Position numbers and translations under genes: made by a program. Under the pieces are notes generated by a model. That model saw only the letters and a program-made list of their open reading frames with translations, ran no database searches and was not told where the DNA came from. Positions 60,316 through 64,000 of a stretch of 64,000 nt of DNA are shown here, piece by piece. Each line of letters starts with the position of its first letter. The first letter of the stretch is position 1. This DNA is from Niastella sp966212235 (GTDB taxonomy: Bacteria; Bacteroidota; Bacteroidia; Chitinophagales; Chitinophagaceae), in NCBI GenBank assembly GCA_966212235.1, contig CBIHPP010000014.1, positions 124,001 through 188,000 of the forward strand. Direction: 5' to 3'.

Positions 60316-60705
60316 CTAGCGTCTCTTATAATAATCCTTCTTCGCCTGCAGAACTTCATTATCACGCTCATGTTTCAGGTCATGTACTTTTTGCCGTCTT
60401 TCTTTCCGGGAAAGGCTTTCATCATGACGTGCCGACCATATCCTGTCCTTGTAATCAAGCTGGATATCCTGAATTTCCATGTCAAGTTTGGTTGGCCGCT
60501 GTCTATACCCGTATCCAAAACCCGGAGGATAGGCATACCACGGATTATAATAATACGGGGAATAAGGCCCCCAGGTACCAAATCCAACACCAACTGAAAC
60601 ATGAGATCGGGGGTAATAACGTGGCGCAGCGCGTATCACCTTTTGGGCAGATGCATGGAATGTTAAACCCAATGCACAGATTATTATCAATGATACTGTT
60701 TTCAT
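60316..60705 (-). CDS. Small secreted Gly/Tyr/Pro-rich protein
   Basis: 129 residues with a signal peptide (1-20, ending ASAQ). A Tyr/Gly/Pro-rich stretch (YSPYYYNPWYAYPPGFGYGY, about 49-68) is followed by a charged amphipathic helix (MEIQDIQLDYKDRIWSARHD to RDNEVLQAKKDYYKRR). The helix could be a coiled coil. The family is unknown to me, although small Bacteroidota proteins of this layout are common. Single gene. Confidence 0.65.
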   Translation of the reverse strand: MKTVSLIIICALGLTFHASAQKVIRAAPRYYPRSHVSVGVGFGTWGPYSPYYYNPWYAYPPGFGYGYRQRPTKLDMEIQDIQLDYKDRIWSARHDESLSRKERRQKVHDLKHERDNEVLQAKKDYYKRR

Positions 60706-60913
60706 TTTACTGGTTTTTTAAATTCAATTATTAGACGGCAAAAAGTACGCTAGGTATAAAAGGAGAAATTAATAATAACGTTTCAATAACGAATGACGGT
60801 CTAATAAACTATGAATGTGGTAATTAGCGGGGCAGGTATATTGGCGTTAATTTATCTTTTCTAAATAGGGCATTATAGCTATTTTTATAGGCTATCAAAT
60901 TAATAATTTGAGT

Positions 60914-61339
60914 ATGAACGATCAGTTATTTAGTGGTAAATGGGTAGGTGAGTATACGTATGGTGAAGAATATGATGAGCCCGTAAAAGGCAAGACGGTT
61001 GCTTTTGAAATGGATATCACAATTGTTAATGGGTTATTAAAAGGGGAATGCACAGATGCTGAAGCAACTGCGCATTTTGAACAGCCTGCTACTATTGAAG
61101 GTTCTGTGTTGGACAATACGATCACTTTTATAAAGCGGTATCCCCATTACTGGCAGAACGAAAAAAATGGGAAGCGATTCCTGCCAAAATTGCCTTCCCA
61201 GGAAATATGTTATTCCGGTCAGTTTGTAAATGACCGTTTTGAGGGCGAATGGGAAATTGTTACCAAACTGGCCGATGCCCAGGGAGAACTCGTTTCCTTC
61301 AAAGGCCTCGGCAGTTGGTTCATGAAGAGGGAAGTGTGA
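60914..61339 (+). CDS. Small soluble protein, lipocalin-like
   Basis: 141 residues from the ATG at 60914; a TTG two codons before is not needed. No signal peptide. Alternating beta segments (FSGKWVGEYTYGEEYDEPVK, VAFEMDITIVNGLLKGECTD, NTITFIKRYPHYWQNEKNGK, FEGEWEIVTKLADAQGELVS) fit a small beta-barrel such as a lipocalin-like fold. Unknown function. Convergent with the next gene, two bases apart. Confidence 0.65.
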   Translation: MNDQLFSGKWVGEYTYGEEYDEPVKGKTVAFEMDITIVNGLLKGECTDAEATAHFEQPATIEGSVLDNTITFIKRYPHYWQNEKNGKRFLPKLPSQEICYSGQFVNDRFEGEWEIVTKLADAQGELVSFKGLGSWFMKREV

Positions 61340-61341
61340 AC

Positions 61342-61890
61342 TTACTTCTTCTTCGCTAATGCTGCATTCACCGGCGCTCTGTCAATATAGGTTATGCATT
61401 CATCAACCATATCATCGCTGTTATAATGCATATCGGTATGCACCCAAAACGACAGCTTCTCTTTATTTTTATAGGTTGCATGTACCTGGTGCCAGTTTAA
61501 TAACCAGGTGCCTTTGGTTTCCGGTCCCTGCGGTTGATTAACGGTCACCGGTAGCCAGATATCGTTACTGAAACGGAGGGAATCAACAATATTCATTCTA
61601 CGGTCTTTCCAGTATTTGGCAATAGCTGCTTTACCAACCAGGCTGTCGCCCGATGACCACCGGTAGATGGCGTTATCTGCAAACCGGCTGAGCCAACCAT
61701 CTATATCGCCACTGGCAAATTGTTCAAGTCCCTTCTTTCCCATGTCAATATACTTTTGATCGGCAAATTCAACAGGTGGTGGGGTTTTAGTTGATTCCGC
61801 GGCAATGACCGGCTCAGTGGTTTTTGCGGCTTCGTTTTTACACGCCGCCAACAGCAGGAGGCAAACGGTGCCCAAAAGGATGTTTCTCAT
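61342..61890 (-). CDS. SnoaL/NTF2-like lipoprotein
   Basis: 182 residues. Lipobox LAAC with Cys17. The mature domain, KYIDMGKKGLEQFASGDIDG, then WLSRFADNAIYRWSSGDSLVGKAAIAKYW, cited here as AIYRWSSGDSLVGKAAIAKY, is the NTF2-like (SnoaL) cone fold, used for small-molecule binding or simple enzymes. The last residues are basic. No catalytic residue can be assigned. Confidence 0.7.
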   Translation of the reverse strand: MRNILLGTVCLLLLAACKNEAAKTTEPVIAAESTKTPPPVEFADQKYIDMGKKGLEQFASGDIDGWLSRFADNAIYRWSSGDSLVGKAAIAKYWKDRRMNIVDSLRFSNDIWLPVTVNQPQGPETKGTWLLNWHQVHATYKNKEKLSFWVHTDMHYNSDDMVDECITYIDRAPVNAALAKKK

Positions 61891-62183
61891 AAATCAATCG
61901 TTTTATGGGTTAAAAAAAGGTGGGCCGGCTTTGTTTGTGTAGGGAGGAAGAATTTGGATTAATAAGATGAGGCGGCTGCTAATGTAATTATATTATTACA
62001 TATATTATCACAGTTGGTCAAAAATATTATATCATAAAATGCTTTAATAGAGCGTTTTATGACTTTAGTCACAAAAAAGTGTGGGCGTGACATACTAAAA
62101 TAAAACGAACGGGTGTTTGCATTTACCTTTTTTGAGTATTATATTCACATTACAGTTTTTCCTCACCTAAAACCCATACCCAT

Positions 62184-62819
62184 ATGAAACTCCAAAAACA
62201 GCTTGCCATTTGTATATGGTTTGCATTGGCCGCCTGCTCATCAGCCGATAATAACAAACTGACGGGCATCGGCAGTACTTATGCAGTTAATGCTACACCT
62301 CCGTCAGATGACGCATTCAATAAGCAGCCAGCGGCCAACATCCTCAACTTCTTAAGATGGTACCGTGCAAATAGCCAACAGCTTAAAAAAATTGAATTGG
62401 TTACCCATTCAACCAATCCCGATTCGGCAAGCTATTATGTTGTAAATGCTGCGGGCACTGAAAAATACCTGAATGAATTAAAGAAGAGCGGATTTGTTTC
62501 CGATAAATACATTGCCTGGTGGCGCGCGTATTTTAATATGATCAACGAAAAATTGAAAAAAGAACCACAAACAGCAGCGCCTGTTAATGGGCTTGATTTC
62601 GATTTTGTCATGTTATCGAAAGATTCTGAAGAAGACCTGAAACGTATTGAAAAATCGACGGTAGATCATCAAAAAATTGCCAATGATGAAGGAAGTATTA
62701 CAGTCGGGTTGCCGACCGCTGGCCGTTTAAAGTACTGGATCAGCAAACAGGATGGAAAATGGATGATAGATGATATAAAAGATTTGCGCAGTGCGTTAGA
62801 CCAGGCGCAGAATGATTAG
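62184..62819 (+). CDS. Lipoprotein of unknown function
   Basis: 211 residues. Lipobox LAAC with Cys18. NILNFLRWYRANSQQLKKIE at about 51-70 and YLNELKKSGFVSDKYIAWWR are reminiscent of DUF3828-type periplasmic domains. GRLKYWISKQDGKWMIDDIK near the end would be the last strand pair. A terminator hairpin follows at 62887. Confidence 0.6.
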   Translation: MKLQKQLAICIWFALAACSSADNNKLTGIGSTYAVNATPPSDDAFNKQPAANILNFLRWYRANSQQLKKIELVTHSTNPDSASYYVVNAAGTEKYLNELKKSGFVSDKYIAWWRAYFNMINEKLKKEPQTAAPVNGLDFDFVMLSKDSEEDLKRIEKSTVDHQKIANDEGSITVGLPTAGRLKYWISKQDGKWMIDDIKDLRSALDQAQND

Positions 62820-62886
62820 TGTGAAACCAGCTATAGGGAATTTTACCAGGTTATAACCTGGGCTTACCCGAAAGGTTTAACGCCAG

Positions 62887-62936
62887 GGCGAATTAAAAAC
62901 CAGAGTAACACGCTGGTTTTTAATTCGCCTTTTTAT
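62887..62936 (+). terminator. Intrinsic terminator
   Basis: GGCGAATTAAAAACCAG (62887-62903) pairs with CTGGTTTTTAATTCGCC (62913-62929), followed by TTTTTATT. Perfect 17-bp stem. Confidence 0.9.
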
Positions 62937-62982
62937 TAGGAAGGGCACGCAGGGGAAGTTAAAAATCATTAGCTTTATTAGC

Positions 62983-63666
62983 ATGTTAAGCGAACGATTT
63001 TTTCATTTTTTACTGCTTCCGGCATTCATGATCAGTTGCGCCTGCAGCCATAAGGCAGATAGCCTGCCGGAACCGGTGATCAGTAATCGCTTATCGTTCT
63101 CTCAAAATCCGGCCAATTGCTGGGAAGTAGGATATACTACCGACAATACGCTGGACCCATCAAAATTTAAATTGAGCAGGTTTGCCGATACCAGTTACAT
63201 CGTTGGCATGTGGCATCCGGAAGCAGGTCAAGCCGGATATTACCCTTATATAGGGCAAAACAGGGACTCGGTAACGAGGACCGATAAAAGCAATAGCTGG
63301 GTATTACGTGCGGGTGAAATAGCTATGGAGGGCAGTAACAATGGTGAATATAGCATGCTGCGATTTAAAGTTCCCGATTCAGGTAAGTATCGTATAAAGG
63401 TAATATTTGAAGGCGTGCATATCAGATTATCAACTACCGATGTGCATGTATTGCTGAACGGGCAACATTTATTCGATGATGTCATTGACGGTTATGGCGG
63501 CGACCCTGCGTTTCATGCTATCGTTGGCGCACATCCTGCCGCTATATTTCAGGATACCATTTTATTACAAAAGGGCGACCTGCTCATTTTTGCTGTAGGG
63601 TATGGCGCCAATGGAACTTTTTACAACGACACCACAGGGCTGATGATAACCATTGAAATGGTATAG
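62983..63666 (+). CDS. Exported lipoprotein of unknown function
   Basis: 227 residues. A hydrophobic N terminus (LLLPAFMISCACSH) contains two possible lipidation cysteines, C19 and C21. The mature domain is beta-rich: LRFKVPDSGKYRIKVIFEGV, VHVLLNGQHLFDDVIDGYGG, ILLQKGDLLIFAVGYGANGT. The layout resembles the carbohydrate-binding or 'PA14-like' sandwich domains attached to secreted proteins. No catalytic residues. Function unknown. Confidence 0.6.
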   Translation: MLSERFFHFLLLPAFMISCACSHKADSLPEPVISNRLSFSQNPANCWEVGYTTDNTLDPSKFKLSRFADTSYIVGMWHPEAGQAGYYPYIGQNRDSVTRTDKSNSWVLRAGEIAMEGSNNGEYSMLRFKVPDSGKYRIKVIFEGVHIRLSTTDVHVLLNGQHLFDDVIDGYGGDPAFHAIVGAHPAAIFQDTILLQKGDLLIFAVGYGANGTFYNDTTGLMITIEMV

Positions 63667-63677
63667 GCTTTTGTTCA

Positions 63678-63721
63678 AATAAAATGTGCCATCCCGGTTA
63701 GTGGGGATGGCACATTTTATT
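63678..63721. terminator. Bidirectional terminator between convergent genes
   Basis: AATAAAATGTGCCATCCC and GGGATGGCACATTTTATT form a perfect 18-bp stem. It serves both the lipoprotein gene and minus-strand gcvP. Confidence 0.92.
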
Positions 63722-63747
63722 GATAGTTACTGAGTTAAGTTGAAGGA

Positions 63748-64000
63748 TTACGCCTCCACTTCAACGTATGAGCTTACCGGCTCGCAGGTGCAGATCAAAT
63801 TCCTGTCACCATGCGTGTTATTCACCCTGGCAACACTGGGCCAGAATTTATTGTCACGAATATATTCCAATGGGAAAGCGGCTTGCTCGCGGGTATAGGC
63901 ATGTGCCCATTGCGAACTGATAACAACATGCTGCGTATGGGGTGCATGCTTCAGCGCATTGTCTTTTTTATCGGCCTTTCCTTCTTCAATGGCGCGGATC
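63748..64000 (-). CDS. gcvP: Glycine dehydrogenase (decarboxylating) P-protein, C-terminal end
   Basis: A 3' partial gene: 83 residues and stop are in the window. The visible end reads KHAPHTQHVVISSQWAHAY, TREQAAFPLEYIRDNKFWPS and VARVNNTHGDRNLICTCEPV, the conserved C-terminal region of glycine cleavage P-protein. This enzyme decarboxylates glycine with PLP and passes the aminomethyl group to the H-protein. The PLP lysine is outside the window. The stop at 63748 is 26 bases from the terminator. Confidence 0.93.
   Translation of the reverse strand, partial: IRAIEEGKADKKDNALKHAPHTQHVVISSQWAHAYTREQAAFPLEYIRDNKFWPSVARVNNTHGDRNLICTCEPVSSYVEVEA

Noticed and set aside
1..64000. tRNA genes, IS elements, prophage
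   Set aside because: Scanning the gaps I found no T-arm-like GGTTCGA segment with matching acceptor arms, no transposase or integrase motif, and no phage genes. A tRNAscan-SE run would settle the tRNA point.

Overview
The window comes from a Bacteroidota chromosome, most likely family Chitinophagaceae (Niastella/Chitinophaga-like). I infer this from gene content, not from a marker-gene search. The pointers are a type IX secretion C-terminal sorting domain, a BlaI/M56 pair, a DUF4249 lipoprotein, a primary sigma factor that lacks region 1.1, three-gene sdhCAB with a single cytochrome b, and TAnnTTTG-type -7 promoter elements. Almost all genes are ordinary chromosomal ones. I see no phage, IS element, integrase, CRISPR array or tRNA.

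Layout. 0-4 kb: a secreted M43 metalloprotease and a convergent ModF-like twin ABC ATPase. 4-9.6 kb: topoisomerase IV (parE, a DUF1835-type gene, parC). 9.6-12.6 kb, minus strand: a secreted unknown, smpB and accD. 12.6-16.7 kb: succinate dehydrogenase sdhCAB behind a long leader. 16.7-24.7 kb: a VOC protein, three tandem paralogous polytopic membrane proteins (GT-C-like), an ABC-F ATPase and a methyltransferase. 24.7-30.4 kb: an outer-membrane lipoprotein, a 1169-residue putative beta-barrel and an anchored coiled-coil protein. 30.5-34.9 kb: holA, ribF, purM and a DeoR-type regulator. 35-37.5 kb: a BlaI-type repressor coupled to a fused M56 peptidase / N-acetylmuramoyl-alanine amidase / TonB-C protein. 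38-43.7 kb: rpoD, a DUF4249 lipoprotein, trxB, folB, an RMDN-like TPR protein and a MATE transporter. 43.8-53 kb: a tightly packed plus-strand run (DUF3822, rsmD, bioD, 5-formyl-THF cyclo-ligase, lpxK, rnr, polyprenyl synthase, amino-acid permease, HD-like protein). 53-55.3 kb: a 21-bp palindromic repeat array, a DUF2027/Smr protein and RNase P RNA. 55.5-64 kb: small envelope proteins, a sodium/solute symporter with a DHDPS-family enzyme, and the 3' end of gcvP.

The strongest candidate for something new is the 35.0-37.5 kb sensor. A BlaR1-like membrane protease carries, where a beta-lactam sensor would sit, a peptidoglycan amidase domain that retains all four zinc/catalytic residues, followed by a TonB-C-type domain. 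It overlaps a BlaI-type repressor gene, and upstream lie two identical-architecture inverted repeats (ACTAA-N4-TTAGT) 31 bp apart. A cell-wall-fragment-responsive regulatory circuit is a reasonable inference.

The second unusual layer is non-coding. About seventeen loci carry short tandem arrays with a 7-9 bp period. Each locus has its own unit sequence but the same design, often with two inverted arms. One such array has entered the ribF reading frame. A separate array of about 18 palindromic 21-bp units occupies 53.03-53.40 kb, and several genome-type palindromes sit in peripheral helices of the RNase P RNA.
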